Source of the DNA: Profundibacter sp033851955
GTDB lineage: Bacteria; Pseudomonadota; Alphaproteobacteria; Rhodobacterales; Rhodobacteraceae
Direction: 5' to 3'
Length of the DNA stretch: 64,000 nt
NCBI GenBank assembly: GCA_033851955.1
Contig: JAWSVK010000022.1
Span: forward strand, 31,229-95,228
In this document: piece by piece, positions 1-8,784 of the stretch
How the letters are laid out: every line of letters begins with the position of its first letter
Position numbering within the stretch: the first letter of the stretch is position 1
The notes under the pieces: model-generated
What the model saw: only the letters and a program-made list of their open reading frames with translations
Databases searched by the model: none
Told to the model about the DNA's origin: nothing
Made by a program: the position numbers and the translations under genes

Positions 1-127
1 TGATATTTTGGGTCCACATCAAACGGTTGACGCCTTGGCAGATAAGGCCGGCACCATTGGATATGAGGTTCTGACATCGCTTGGCCCGCGTTATACGCGC
101 CGTTATTCGGGTGGTTTTGCACAATGA
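1..127 (+). CDS. alr: Alanine racemase, C-terminal end (partial)
   Basis: This is the last 41 codons of a gene that begins before the window, read in the frame starting at base 2 and ending with TGA at 125-127. The visible peptide runs from DILGPHQTVD through AGTIGYEVLTSLGPRY, which matches the C-terminal end of PLP-dependent alanine racemases (L-Ala to D-Ala for peptidoglycan). The stop overlaps the mlaE start in an ATGA, so the two genes are probably translationally coupled. The order alr-mlaE-mlaF is usual in Rhodobacteraceae. The PLP lysine and the rest of the barrel lie outside the window, so the call rests on the tail and the context. Confidence 0.75.
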   Translation, partial: DILGPHQTVDALADKAGTIGYEVLTSLGPRYTRRYSGGFAQ

Positions 128-906
128 GCCTGCTGGCCCCCGTTGCCCTGATCGGGCGCAACACCTTGGGCGTCTTGGCCGCCATTGGCCGGATCGCGAT
201 CTTTTTCGCGCAAACCATCAGCCACATCGTCCGTCCACCGTTCTATTTCAAAGAATTCGGACAGGCGCTGCTGACCATCGGCTATTTCAGCCTGCCGGTC
301 GTTGGCCTAACGACGTTTTTCACCGGCGGCGCATTGGCGTTGCAAATCTATGCAGGCGGGGCGCGGTTTAACGCCGAGGCTGTTGTGCCTTCAATTGTGG
401 CCATCGGCATGGCGCGGGAACTTGGCCCGGTTTTGGGCGGCTTGATGGTGGCCGCACGGGTTGCGTCGTCAATCGCTGCCGAAATTGGCACCATGAAAGT
501 GACCGAGCAAATTGACGCGCTGGTGACGCTTTCAACCCACCCGATGAAGTACCTGACCGTGCCGCGCGTTTTGGCGGCCACCGTTGCGGTGCCGTTTTTG
601 ATTGCCGTGGGCGACAGTATCGGCATCATGGGGGGGTATATCGTCGGGGTGAACCGGCTGGATTTCAACTCGGCGGCTTACCTGCACAACACGGTCGATT
701 TTCTAGAAAGCTGGGATGTTGTTTCGGGCCTGATTAAGGGCGCTGTGTTTGGGTTTATCGTGGCTTTGATGGGCTGCTATTACGGCATGAACTCGGGCCG
801 CGGGGCGCAGGGTGTGGGCTATGCAACCAAATCCGCGGTGGTGGCGGCGTCAATCCTGATCCTCGCCTCAAATTACCTGTTAACAGAATTGTTTTTCTCA
901 GCATGA
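124..906 (+). CDS. mlaE: MlaE-family phospholipid ABC transporter permease
   Basis: A 260-residue integral membrane protein of the MlaE permease family, of normal length. In the known Mla system MlaE is the inner-membrane permease that, with the ATPase MlaF and the MCE protein MlaD, moves phospholipids between inner and outer membrane. The family core is visible in the segment with AVVPSIVAIGMARELGPVLGG followed by AARVASSIAAEIGTM, the conserved cytoplasmic coupling region, and in several hydrophobic helices. The start overlaps the alr stop (ATGA), and its own stop overlaps the mlaF start (ATGA at 903-906). No mlaD or mlaC is in the window; presumably they are elsewhere. Confidence 0.93.
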   Translation: MSLLAPVALIGRNTLGVLAAIGRIAIFFAQTISHIVRPPFYFKEFGQALLTIGYFSLPVVGLTTFFTGGALALQIYAGGARFNAEAVVPSIVAIGMARELGPVLGGLMVAARVASSIAAEIGTMKVTEQIDALVTLSTHPMKYLTVPRVLAATVAVPFLIAVGDSIGIMGGYIVGVNRLDFNSAAYLHNTVDFLESWDVVSGLIKGAVFGFIVALMGCYYGMNSGRGAQGVGYATKSAVVAASILILASNYLLTELFFSA

Positions 907-1649
907 TTACGCTTGATAATGTCCATAAGGCCTTTGGTGCCAACAAGGTTTTGCAAGGGGTCAACCTGAGCATAGCGCGGGGCGAAAGCCTGGTGATTAT
1001 TGGCGGATCAGGCACCGGTAAATCGGTGGCGCTCAAATCCATTTTGGGGCTGGTGACGCCTGACAGTGGCACCATCACCGTTGATGGTCAGGACGTGACC
1101 CGCGTTGAGCGCGACGCGTTTTTGGCACGTTTCGGGATGCTGTTTCAGGGTGGCGCGTTGTTTGACAGTCTGACGGTTTGGCAAAACGTTGCGTTTCGTT
1201 TGCTGCGCGGCTCGCTAAAGCGGCCCATCGATGAGGCCCGCGACATTGCAATTGAAAAGCTACGCCGCGTTGGGCTGAAACCCGAGGTGGCCGATCTGTT
1301 CCCAGCTGAATTGTCAGGCGGGATGCAAAAACGCGTCGGGCTGGCCCGCGCCATAGCGGCCGAGCCCGAAATCATCTTTTTTGATGAGCCGACAACGGGG
1401 CTGGACCCCATCATGTCTGGCGTCATTAACGAGCTGATCCGCGAGATCGTGGTTGAAATGGGGGCCACGGCCATGACCATCACCCATGATATGTCATCGG
1501 TACGGGCCATCGCCGACAAAGTCGCCATGCTGCACGACGGGGTTATTCAATGGACAGGGCCTGTGGCCGAGATGGACAACAGTGGTGATCCTTATCTGGA
1601 CCAGTTCATTCATGGCCGCGCTGAGGGGCCAATCGAGGCTGTTCGCTGA
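903..1649 (+). CDS. mlaF: MlaF-family phospholipid ABC transporter ATP-binding protein
   Basis: A 248-residue ABC ATPase that pairs with the MlaE permease encoded just upstream. Walker A is GGSGTGKS at about residues 34-41, the signature LSGGMQKR starts near residue 137, and Walker B with the catalytic Glu is IIFFDEPTTGLD near residues 157-168, followed by the H-loop TITHDM. LSGGMQ with Met is typical of the Mla/Ttg2A branch. The start overlaps mlaE by 4 bases. It ends the alr-mlaE-mlaF cluster, and a 162-bp gap follows. Confidence 0.94.
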   Translation: MITLDNVHKAFGANKVLQGVNLSIARGESLVIIGGSGTGKSVALKSILGLVTPDSGTITVDGQDVTRVERDAFLARFGMLFQGGALFDSLTVWQNVAFRLLRGSLKRPIDEARDIAIEKLRRVGLKPEVADLFPAELSGGMQKRVGLARAIAAEPEIIFFDEPTTGLDPIMSGVINELIREIVVEMGATAMTITHDMSSVRAIADKVAMLHDGVIQWTGPVAEMDNSGDPYLDQFIHGRAEGPIEAVR

Positions 1650-1811
1650 TCACTGTTTCCATGAAAGAAACAATGCATCCAGTTTACGATGTATTTCCCC
1701 CAATATTCCCCCTTAACGGTTAACTGATTCTAAACTAATACTGGCAGCCGTGAACTTGGCCCAATTTCTGCTGCTGGTGCGGGCCTGTGATGATTGCTGG
1801 GGGATTATTTT

Positions 1812-2597
1812 ATGACTACTCAAACGGCTGCCTATTGGGGCAGCATTCAAAATGCATTTCAACGCGCAACTCTGGTTGTGATCGGGTTTATGGCAATCAC
1901 CATGACAGCACTTAGTCTTGGGGCGGCTTTGGGTCTGTTGCCTTGGCTGGAGATCACCGCCAGCGTGAATGGCCTGGCGATCTCGAACGCCGGCATGATT
2001 GCACAGCTTGGATTCACCTTTTTCTGCCTTGCCCTGATATTTTTCTTACCCTCTAACACGCGCGTCATGCAGTTGGAAAAATCGCACCGAAATTTCCACG
2101 TCAGCATGGAAGATGTCGCCAAAGCCTATGCCATCAGTCATGAGGGCGACCGCGCTGGCCTGTTCAAAATCGGCTCGGAATTTGATTCAGTGCGGGAACG
2201 CATCGCCCATTTGCGCGACCATCCTGATCTGGTGACGTTAGAGCCATCGGTTCTGGAAATCGCCGCCCAGATGAGCCATGAGGCCCGCGATCTGGCCGAC
2301 GTTTACAGCGTTGAGCGGGTTGAGCGTGCCAAAGCATTCCTGAAACAACGCCAGCAAGAGGTTGATAGCTTTCAAGAAAACCTACGCATAGCGCATCAAA
2401 CAACGCATGAGCTGAAAAACTGGCTGTTGCAGGTCGAAGCCGAAGAAGGGTTGGTTGAGCGTCAACTGGACACGCTGCAAGCGGATTTGTTTGAGATTTT
2501 GCCCGAGCTTGGGTTTGATTTGGATCAGAATGAAAACACCACAAATGATGTGAATGTGGTGGCCCTGCCCGCCAAAACAGCCAAGCCGGCAGAATAA
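1812..2597 (+). CDS. Conserved two-TM membrane protein with coiled-coil C-terminus
   Basis: A protein of about 261 residues with two hydrophobic segments near the N-terminus (roughly residues 20-45 and 60-80). A charged, mostly helical region follows, probably coiled coil, and the tail is acidic. I do not recognise an enzymatic domain. Homologues in this syntenic position are sometimes labelled 'DNA repair protein', but nothing in the sequence supports that. I chose the ATG at 1812, which has a G-rich stretch (CTGGGGG) about 9 bases upstream, over an in-frame TTG at 1794. It lies between mlaF and a PqiA-like gene and reads in the same direction. Function unknown. Confidence 0.8.
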   Translation: MTTQTAAYWGSIQNAFQRATLVVIGFMAITMTALSLGAALGLLPWLEITASVNGLAISNAGMIAQLGFTFFCLALIFFLPSNTRVMQLEKSHRNFHVSMEDVAKAYAISHEGDRAGLFKIGSEFDSVRERIAHLRDHPDLVTLEPSVLEIAAQMSHEARDLADVYSVERVERAKAFLKQRQQEVDSFQENLRIAHQTTHELKNWLLQVEAEEGLVERQLDTLQADLFEILPELGFDLDQNENTTNDVNVVALPAKTAKPAE

Positions 2598-2703
2598 CCG
2601 CCTTAGGGCAGGTTTTTGTCAGTTCAAGGATTGTGAAGCCTAAGGCTGCGCCCTAAATATGAGGCAGGGCGCGGTTTTGCCCTGTTCATTGGGAAGATTT
2701 ATT

Positions 2704-3171
2704 GTGAACAATGTGTTAAAGTTTGCCAACTTGTCGTTGATCATCCTGTTTCCAATCGCGTGGTTTGCGCCGATGTTGCGGGCTGGATTGATGGGTGGGA
2801 TGATGCCCTATTTCTTTGACCTGAACGAAATATCGGTGATCACGGGGTTGCAATCTCTTTGGGCCTCTGACGTTTTTCTTGCCCTGCTTGTCACGTTTTT
2901 CGCGATTTTTGCACCCTACCTGAAAACCATCGGGTTGGCGTTGATCCACTTCAATTTATTGCATCCAAAGGTGTTGCCGGTTTTGCATTTGCTGGGGAAA
3001 CTGGCGATGGCCGATATTTTCTTAATCGCGCTATATCTGGTGGTGGGCAAAGGGATTGGCGTTGGCACGGTTCAGACGGCTTGGGGGCTGTACCTGTTCA
3101 CAGGCTGCATTTTGGCGTCTTTGGCGATTTCCTTTGCTTCCGAGCGCAAACGGCCCGCTCATCAAGCCTAA
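2704..3171 (+). CDS. Paraquat-inducible protein A (PqiA)-family membrane protein
   Basis: A small membrane protein of about 155 residues with four hydrophobic helices. It resembles a single PqiA domain: the N-terminal helix SLIILFPIAWFAPML, then MPYFFDLNEISVITGLQSLW, then GKLAMADIFLIALYLVVGKG, the 'MxDIF' element being characteristic of PqiA/YebS. PqiA proteins work with MCE-domain proteins in envelope lipid transport, which suits the mlaEF neighbours. The GTG at 2704 is preferred because GGGAAG lies 8 bases upstream; an in-frame extension to 2659 adds an unlikely N-terminus. The zinc-finger cysteines of larger PqiA proteins are absent. Its 3' end overlaps a short repeat that begins at 3157. 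Confidence 0.75.
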   Translation: MNNVLKFANLSLIILFPIAWFAPMLRAGLMGGMMPYFFDLNEISVITGLQSLWASDVFLALLVTFFAIFAPYLKTIGLALIHFNLLHPKVLPVLHLLGKLAMADIFLIALYLVVGKGIGVGTVQTAWGLYLFTGCILASLAISFASERKRPAHQA

Positions 3172-3200
3172 CAGCTTTCTTCGCTCAACTTCGCTTGCCA
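3157..3200 (+). repeat. Boundary repeat 'GCTCATCAAGCC', copy 1
   Basis: This segment starts with GCTCATCAAGCC, continues with CAGCTTTCTTCGCTC and spans the stop codon of the PqiA-like gene. Nearly the same stretch occurs at 21800 upstream of prfC, and a more diverged version at 11467 after nlpD. This copy lacks a good downstream complementary arm. It ends about 30 bp before the radA start. Confidence 0.55.
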
Positions 3201-3228
3201 TAAATGCGCGGCTAAGGCACAAGAGCGT

Positions 3229-4593
3229 ATGGCCAAACAAAACTCATTTACCTGCAATTCATGTGGCGCGTCTTCTAACAAATGGTCGGGGCGTTGCGAT
3301 GCCTGTGGCGCGTGGAATTCGATTTCAGAAGAAGTGCCACTGTCAGCTGGCCCCAGCAAAAAATCACTGGGTGGCAAGCGTGGGCGCTCAATCCATCTGA
3401 CCGATCTGGCCAGTGACGAGGCCCCGCCGCCACGCACCAACTCTGGCATGCCCGAACTTGACCGCGTTTTGGGCGGTGGTTTGGTGCCCTCCTCGGCTGT
3501 GTTGGTGGGCGGTGATCCCGGCATCGGCAAATCGACGTTGTTGCTGCAAGCAGCGGCCAGTTTCGCGCGCATGGGGCTAAAGGTGATTTACGTTTCAGGC
3601 GAGGAAGCCAGCGCCCAGATCCGGATGCGGGCAGACCGCCTGGGCTTGCGCGACGCACCTGTGCAATTGGCGACAGAAACCAATCTGCGCGATATTTTGA
3701 CGACGCTTGAGGCCGAAAAACCCGACCTTGTGATCATCGACTCGATCCAGACCATGTGGGCTGATAACGTCGAGAGCGCGCCTGGCAGCGTGTCCCAAGT
3801 GCGCGCCGCCGCCCATGAATTGACCACATTTGCCAAGCGCAAAGGCATGTCGGTCGTGTTGGTCGGTCATGTCACCAAGGACGGCCAAATCGCCGGACCT
3901 CGGGTGATCGAGCATATGGTCGACACGGTGCTTTATTTTGAAGGCGAGCGCGGGCATCAGTTTCGCATCCTGCGCGCCGTAAAGAACCGCTTTGGCCCGG
4001 CCGACGAAATCGGTGTGTTTGAAATGACCGGCAGTGGCTTGGCCGAAGTCAGCAACCCGTCCGCCCTGTTCCTATCCGAGCGCGACAAACCCGCGCCCGG
4101 TTCCGTGGTGTTTGCGGGCGTCGAGGGCACCCGCCCCGTGTTGTGCGAATTGCAAGCACTGGTCGCGCCATCACCGCACTCGCAACCCAGACGCGCCGTG
4201 GTGGGCTGGGATGGCGGCCGTTTGGCGATGATTTTGGCGGTGTTGGAATCGCGCTGCGGCATTCCGTTTACAGGGCTAGATGTCTATCTGAACGTCGCAG
4301 GCGGCATGCGCATATCCGAGCCTGCGGCCGATCTGGCTGTTGCAGCGGCGCTACTTTCGGCCCGCGAAGATCACGCATTGCCAGCTGACACTGTGGTTTT
4401 TGGCGAAATTAGCCTATCAGGGGCCCTGCGACCCGTTGGTCAAACCGAAAGCCGCTTGAAAGAAGCGCAAAAACTGGGATTTTCAGGGGCAATTGCACCA
4501 TCTGGGAGCAAAACAGGCGCCGCTAAGGGGTTGAACATACAGCAAATGACCGATTTAACGGGCTTTGTTGGCGATATATTCGGAGCCGGATAA
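3229..4593 (+). CDS. radA: DNA repair protein RadA (Sms)
   Basis: A full-length RadA of 454 residues, a RecA-like ATPase that drives branch migration during recombinational repair. The N-terminal C4 zinc finger is complete (Cys9, Cys12, Cys23, Cys26). Walker A GGDPGIGKST lies near residues 94-103, and the RadA-specific KNRFG motif sits near residue 252. The C-terminal third is the Lon-protease-like domain, with GGMRISEPAADLAVAAAL. It starts at an ATG after the boundary repeat and is followed 30 bp later by cvpA; the radA-cvpA-purF order is conserved in the family. Confidence 0.97.
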   Translation: MAKQNSFTCNSCGASSNKWSGRCDACGAWNSISEEVPLSAGPSKKSLGGKRGRSIHLTDLASDEAPPPRTNSGMPELDRVLGGGLVPSSAVLVGGDPGIGKSTLLLQAAASFARMGLKVIYVSGEEASAQIRMRADRLGLRDAPVQLATETNLRDILTTLEAEKPDLVIIDSIQTMWADNVESAPGSVSQVRAAAHELTTFAKRKGMSVVLVGHVTKDGQIAGPRVIEHMVDTVLYFEGERGHQFRILRAVKNRFGPADEIGVFEMTGSGLAEVSNPSALFLSERDKPAPGSVVFAGVEGTRPVLCELQALVAPSPHSQPRRAVVGWDGGRLAMILAVLESRCGIPFTGLDVYLNVAGGMRISEPAADLAVAAALLSAREDHALPADTVVFGEISLSGALRPVGQTESRLKEAQKLGFSGAIAPSGSKTGAAKGLNIQQMTDLTGFVGDIFGAG

Positions 4594-4623
4594 CCGGCCC
4601 TATTTGAGTTGAGGAGAGACGAC

Positions 4624-5202
4624 GTGGAAGGTTTTACACTTATTGATGCTGGGGTGGCGGTTGTCATCATCCTGTCGGCGCTGTTGGCGTATTCCCGTGG
4701 TTTCGTGCGCGAAACCCTGTCGATCTTGGGCTGGGTCGCGGCTGCCGCTTTGGCATTTATTTTCGCGGCACAGGCCGAGCCTTTGATCCGTGAAATTCCA
4801 ATCGTTGGTGAGTTCGTTGAGAAAAGCTGCGAGTTGGCCCGTATCGCCGCCTTTGCCGCGGTGTTTGCCGTTGGGTTGATCCTGATGTCGTTCATTACCC
4901 CGCTGTTTTCATCAATTGTGCAGCGCTCGGCACTTGGTGGCATTGACCAAGGCCTTGGATTTCTGTTCGGCGTGGCGCGTGGCGCGTTGCTGGTGGGCAT
5001 CGCTCTGGTGGTTTATGATCGCGTGATCACCGATCAGGCCCTGCCCATCATTGATGACAGCCGCACTGCCCGCATTTTTGCCCGCATGCAAGATGACATC
5101 AACGACACCATCCCCGAAGACGCGCCAGGCTGGATTGTGTCGCGTTACGAGCAACTGATCGGCGATTGCGGCAAACCAGCAACGCCACCAGCGACCGAAT
5201 AA
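4624..5202 (+). CDS. cvpA: CvpA family membrane protein
   Basis: About 192 residues with four hydrophobic helices, matching the colicin V production (CvpA) family. The signature GFVRETLSILGWVAAA follows the first helix, and ALGGIDQGLGFLFGVARGALLVG follows in the second half. The GTG at 4624 is chosen because GAGGAGA sits 7-8 bases before it; the upstream TTG would put the ribosome-binding site inside the coding region. CvpA genes commonly lie next to purF, as here, and the protein has been tied to envelope homeostasis rather than purine synthesis. Confidence 0.9.
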   Translation: MEGFTLIDAGVAVVIILSALLAYSRGFVRETLSILGWVAAAALAFIFAAQAEPLIREIPIVGEFVEKSCELARIAAFAAVFAVGLILMSFITPLFSSIVQRSALGGIDQGLGFLFGVARGALLVGIALVVYDRVITDQALPIIDDSRTARIFARMQDDINDTIPEDAPGWIVSRYEQLIGDCGKPATPPATE

Positions 5203-5378
5203 ACGCAGATCAATCGAGAATTTCGATGGTTCGGTCGCCTAAAAGCGTCCGTGCCATTTTTGATTCAGACCTCGTCAAAAAGGATTTCGGATTATCTATG
5301 ACAGTATGGTGACACAGGCCTCGCAACACACTAAGAGGGACGTGAACGTCTGCCACTGGATTCGGAGCACCTGCTGAA

Positions 5379-6842
5379 ATGCAAAAAATGCCGCCTAGCA
5401 ACCCGTTTGATGATGATAAATTAAAAGAAGAATGCGGCGTTTTCGGCGTGATTGGCGTGGCTGAGGCCGCGAATTTCACCGCCCTTGGCCTGCATGCGCT
5501 TCAACACCGTGGCCAAGAAGCTGGCGGCATTGTGAGCCATGACCCTGAAGAAGGGTTCAATTCGGCGCGGCGTTTTGGCTATGTGCGCGATAATTTCACC
5601 AAGGCCAGCCTGATGGACACCCTGCCCGGCCCGCTTGCGATTGGTCACGTGCGCTATTCCACATCTGGCAAAAAAGGCGCCGTGATCCGCGATGTGCAGC
5701 CGTTCTTTGGCGAATTTGCCATGGGTGGTGCTGCGATTGCCCACAATGGCAACATCACTAATGCGGCGGCCCTGCGGCGCGAATTGATCCAGCATGGCTC
5801 GATCTTTCAATCCTCGTCGGACAGCGAATGTATCATCCATTTGATGGCCCGCAGTTTTCAAAAAACCATTCCCGAACGCATGAAAGACGCGCTGCGTCGT
5901 GTTGAAGGCGCGTTTTCGATCGTTGCCATGACCCGCACTAAATTGATCGGTGTGCGCGATGCTTTGGGCGTGCGCCCGCTGGTGTTGGGCAAGGTTGGCG
6001 AAAACGGTTGGGCGCTTGCGTCGGAAACCTGTGCGCTCGACATTATCGACGCAGAATATGTGCGCGATGTTGAACCGGGCGAAATGGTTGTGATCACTGA
6101 AGCAGGCGTCGAGAGCTATCGCCCCTTCCCCGCCGCCAAGCCACGGTTTTGCATTTTTGAGCATGTCTATTTCTCGCGGCCTGACAGTATGGTTGGCGGG
6201 CGCTCAATCTATGAAACGCGCCGTCAGATCGGCGTGGAATTGGCCCGCGAATGCCCCGTTGAGGCGGACATCGTTTGCCCCGTGCCCGACAGTGGAACCC
6301 CTGCGGCCATTGGTTATTCGCATGAAAGCGGCATTCCTTATGCGATGGGTATCATCCGCAACCAATATACTGGTCGTACCTTTATTGAGCCCACCGAAAG
6401 CATCCGCAACATGGGCGTTTTGCTAAAGCTGAATGTCAACCGCGCCTTGATCAAAGGCAAGCGAGTGATTTTGGTGGATGACTCTGTTGTGCGCGGCACC
6501 ACGAGCCGTAAAATCAAGGAAATGATCTTAGATGCTGGGGCTGCCGAAGTGCATTTCCGCATAGCCTCGCCGCCCACGATGTGGCCTTGTTTTTATGGCG
6601 TCGACACGCCGGAACGCGGGCAATTGCTGGCCGCGAATATGTCCGAGGACGAAATGTGCGAGCATCTGGGCGTCGACAGCCTGCGCTTTATCACACTGGA
6701 TGGTCTGTACCGCGCGGCAGGCCAAGAAAACGGCCGTGACAACGCCTCACCGCATTATTGCGACGCTTGTTTCTCGGGTGAGTATCCAGTGAAGCCCGCC
6801 GATATGATCGCGCAGGGGTTTGAGCTGAAGGCGGCGGAATAA
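5379..6842 (+). CDS. purF: Amidophosphoribosyltransferase
   Basis: Full-length PurF of 487 residues, catalysing the first committed step of purine synthesis (PRPP + Gln to 5-phosphoribosylamine). The Ntn glutaminase nucleophile is Cys19 in EECGVFGV, preceded by a short propeptide. The PRPP loop VILVDDSVVRGTTSRK is near residues 363-378. Cysteines at about 258, 404, 461 and 464 fit the four [4Fe-4S] ligands of the Bacillus-type enzyme (RFCIFEHVYF, PCFYGVD, YCDACF). This is therefore the Fe-S form with a cleaved propeptide, not the E. coli type. A second ATG at 5388 would also be a possible start. The 176-bp upstream gap suggests its own promoter. Confidence 0.97.
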   Translation: MQKMPPSNPFDDDKLKEECGVFGVIGVAEAANFTALGLHALQHRGQEAGGIVSHDPEEGFNSARRFGYVRDNFTKASLMDTLPGPLAIGHVRYSTSGKKGAVIRDVQPFFGEFAMGGAAIAHNGNITNAAALRRELIQHGSIFQSSSDSECIIHLMARSFQKTIPERMKDALRRVEGAFSIVAMTRTKLIGVRDALGVRPLVLGKVGENGWALASETCALDIIDAEYVRDVEPGEMVVITEAGVESYRPFPAAKPRFCIFEHVYFSRPDSMVGGRSIYETRRQIGVELARECPVEADIVCPVPDSGTPAAIGYSHESGIPYAMGIIRNQYTGRTFIEPTESIRNMGVLLKLNVNRALIKGKRVILVDDSVVRGTTSRKIKEMILDAGAAEVHFRIASPPTMWPCFYGVDTPERGQLLAANMSEDEMCEHLGVDSLRFITLDGLYRAAGQENGRDNASPHYCDACFSGEYPVKPADMIAQGFELKAAE

Positions 6843-6874
6843 CTGCCTGTTCGTGACGGATTAAACGGGGTCAA

Positions 6875-7564
6875 ATGACGGTGCAGCCAAGCATAGATCG
6901 TGATTTTACACGCGCAGGCAGATCCGCGTTGCTGGAGGCGTTGGAGCAGCAAGGCGCTTGTTTTCAGGGTTGTCGTTTTGACGAAGTGAATCTAAGCGAT
7001 TTTGAGTTGGATGATCTGACGTTTCAGAACTGCCGCTTTACGGGGGCCAGTTTTCGTGGGGCCGAACTGAGCGCCTGCCGTTTTGAGAAATGCACCTTGA
7101 ACGAGGCTGATTTTCGTTTCTCGCGCTTGGATTCAGTGGGGCTGGACACCTGCAATTGCGTGGGGCTTAACCTTACGGATGCCACGGCGTCGGACTGCAA
7201 TTTTCAGGGCTCGAAAATGTCGGGGGCGGTTTTAAAGGGTTTGCGCAGTCTGGATCTAAAGCTTGATCAAGCCATTTTTGAAAGCGCCGATCTAAGCGGG
7301 CTTTACCTAAAGGATCGCCACATCAAGGGCGTGGATTTCTCCAACGCAGACCTTAGTCGGGCTGACCTGCGGGGCTGCCTGTTCGAAGATTGCGGTTTTG
7401 TTGGAGCTGAGTTTCGCGGTGCCAAAATGGCGAATGCGGATTTGCGCGCCTGCCAGCTGGGGCAAATAGCACTGCACGACATGGCCCGCGACATGAAAGG
7501 TGCGATCATCTCCACATCGCAAGCCGCTGATTTATTGCAAGATTTTGGGTTGGTGGTGGCATGA
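6875..7564 (+). CDS. Pentapeptide repeat protein
   Basis: A 229-residue protein built of pentapeptide repeats of the A(D/N)LXX type from about residue 30 to 200, for example FRGAELSACRFEKCTLNEAD and FSNADLSRADLRGCLFEDCG. Such repeats form a right-handed quadrilateral beta-helix. Relatives include Qnr and MfpA, which mimic DNA and bind gyrase, but most members have no known role. Nothing here identifies it as a quinolone-resistance protein. Its stop overlaps the DUF1801 gene start (ATGA at 7561-7564), so the two are probably co-translated. Confidence 0.85.
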   Translation: MTVQPSIDRDFTRAGRSALLEALEQQGACFQGCRFDEVNLSDFELDDLTFQNCRFTGASFRGAELSACRFEKCTLNEADFRFSRLDSVGLDTCNCVGLNLTDATASDCNFQGSKMSGAVLKGLRSLDLKLDQAIFESADLSGLYLKDRHIKGVDFSNADLSRADLRGCLFEDCGFVGAEFRGAKMANADLRACQLGQIALHDMARDMKGAIISTSQAADLLQDFGLVVA

Positions 7565-7968
7565 GCAACGCGCCGACCCTGCCCGCCGGTATGGCGAATA
7601 CCTTTGATGCTTTCACACCTGAGGGACGCGATGTCTTGTTGAAAATCCGCGCGCTGGTTTTTAAAACCGCGGCTGCAAACCCTGTTATCGGACCCCTGAC
7701 CGAAACCCTGAAATGGGGCCAACCCGCCTATTTGACCGAGACCAGCAAAAGTGGCAGCACGCTGCGGTTGGGCGAAAAGGATGGCTACGGGGTGATTTAT
7801 CTGAATTGCAAAACCACCCTTGTTGACAGGATGCGTGACATCTACCCTGACGCCTTCCAATATCAAGGCGCACGCGCCGTGATGTTCCCGTTAAGTGCGC
7901 CCTTGCCAAAAAACCCGCTGGCGCATTGCATCGAAATGACGTTAACATATCACCTCACAAAACGGTAA
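7561..7968 (+). CDS. DUF1801 domain protein
   Basis: A 135-residue soluble protein with the features of the DUF1801 (YdhG-like) family: a helical N-terminus, then ETLKWGQPAYL, then GYGVIYLNCKTTLVDRMRD. The fold resembles a small SHS2/frataxin-like alpha/beta domain. No function is established. It overlaps the upstream pentapeptide-repeat gene by 4 bases and is followed 11 bp later by an SDR gene, forming a short plus-strand transcription unit. Confidence 0.8.
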   Translation: MSNAPTLPAGMANTFDAFTPEGRDVLLKIRALVFKTAAANPVIGPLTETLKWGQPAYLTETSKSGSTLRLGEKDGYGVIYLNCKTTLVDRMRDIYPDAFQYQGARAVMFPLSAPLPKNPLAHCIEMTLTYHLTKR

Positions 7969-7979
7969 AGACCAGATAT

Positions 7980-8630
7980 ATGACAAATCCCACAGAACCC
8001 GTCGCCCTCATCACTGGCGCATCCCGCGGCCTTGGCGCCGCAATGGCCGAGGCTTTGGCCCCGACCCATCACATTGTCGCCGTGGCCCGTACCACAGGCG
8101 GGTTAGAAGACCTTGATGATCGCATTCAAGCCAAGGGCGGCCATGCCACGCTTGCGCCGATGGATATCACCCAAGACGCGGCGATGCAGCACCTTTGTCG
8201 CTCGATCTATGATCGCTGGGGCGGTCTTTCGATGTGGATCCATGCGGCTATTTATGATGCGCCATTGTCGCCAGCCGGCCAAATCGGCAGCAGTGATTGG
8301 GACAAATCCATCGCGCTAAACACCCGTGCCACTGGGGTTTTGATCAGCTACATCGCCCCTTTACTGGGTCAATCAGGCCGAGCCATTTTCTTTGACGATC
8401 CAGCACCCCGTGGCGCTAAATTCTTTGGCGCATATGGCGCCACAAAGGCCGCGCAGATTGCCATGGCCCGCAGTTGGCAATCAGAATCCGTTAAAACCGG
8501 TCCCCACATCCACATTGCCACCCCTGCGCCCATGCCCACGGGCCTGCGCGCCCGTTTTTACCCCGGCGAAGACCGCGCCCCTTTGGCCGACCCGCATGTT
8601 GAGGCCGCCAAAATTCTAACAGAACTCTAA
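7980..8630 (+). CDS. SDR family NAD(P)-dependent oxidoreductase
   Basis: A short-chain dehydrogenase of about 216 residues. The cofactor loop is TGASRGLGAAMAEAL near the N-terminus, and the active-site YGATKAAQIAMA provides Tyr and Lys (YxxxK). It is shorter than classical SDRs (about 250) and has a reduced C-terminal substrate region, so its substrate cannot be assigned. The ATG at 7980 is used because it begins just ahead of the Rossmann strand; an upstream in-frame start at 7926 would overlap the DUF1801 gene. Confidence 0.85.
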   Translation: MTNPTEPVALITGASRGLGAAMAEALAPTHHIVAVARTTGGLEDLDDRIQAKGGHATLAPMDITQDAAMQHLCRSIYDRWGGLSMWIHAAIYDAPLSPAGQIGSSDWDKSIALNTRATGVLISYIAPLLGQSGRAIFFDDPAPRGAKFFGAYGATKAAQIAMARSWQSESVKTGPHIHIATPAPMPTGLRARFYPGEDRAPLADPHVEAAKILTEL

Positions 8631-8638
8631 CCCTACAC

Positions 8639-8690
8639 CTTCTTCTTGCCAAAAATACCTGCGCCGCAGGCATAGAATCTTTTCTGCCAC
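8639..8690. repeat. Short boundary repeat with CCTGCG/CGCAGG hairpin, copy 1
   Basis: Just after the SDR stop lies CTTCTTGCCAAAAATACC, followed by a perfect hairpin CCTGCG-C-CGCAGG and then an A/T-rich tail. Closely similar blocks occur at 49978 and 52972, and looser ones at 15438 and 47531, always between genes. It could act as a transcription terminator or be a dispersed intergenic repeat of this lineage. Confidence 0.6.
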
Positions 8691-8784
8691 ATCTCGGTGG
8701 CCGCGATGACGCTTGGGCGACAGTGCCTTTACCGCAACGCGCCCTTGCCCTATTGAATTCCCAACGGCAACAAAGGCAAACCTC

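Noticed and set aside
1812..2597. 'DNA repair protein' label for the two-TM coiled-coil gene
   Set aside because: Two N-terminal membrane helices and no nuclease, ATPase or DNA-binding motif; only a legacy name.
5421..6164. Long antisense ORF opposite purF
   Set aside because: It is a mirror frame of a well-conserved gene, with no domain or ribosome-binding site; the purF frame carries all family motifs.
6875..7564. Quinolone-resistance (Qnr) gene
   Set aside because: The pentapeptide repeats are general; no Qnr-specific loops could be identified, so only the repeat family is claimed.
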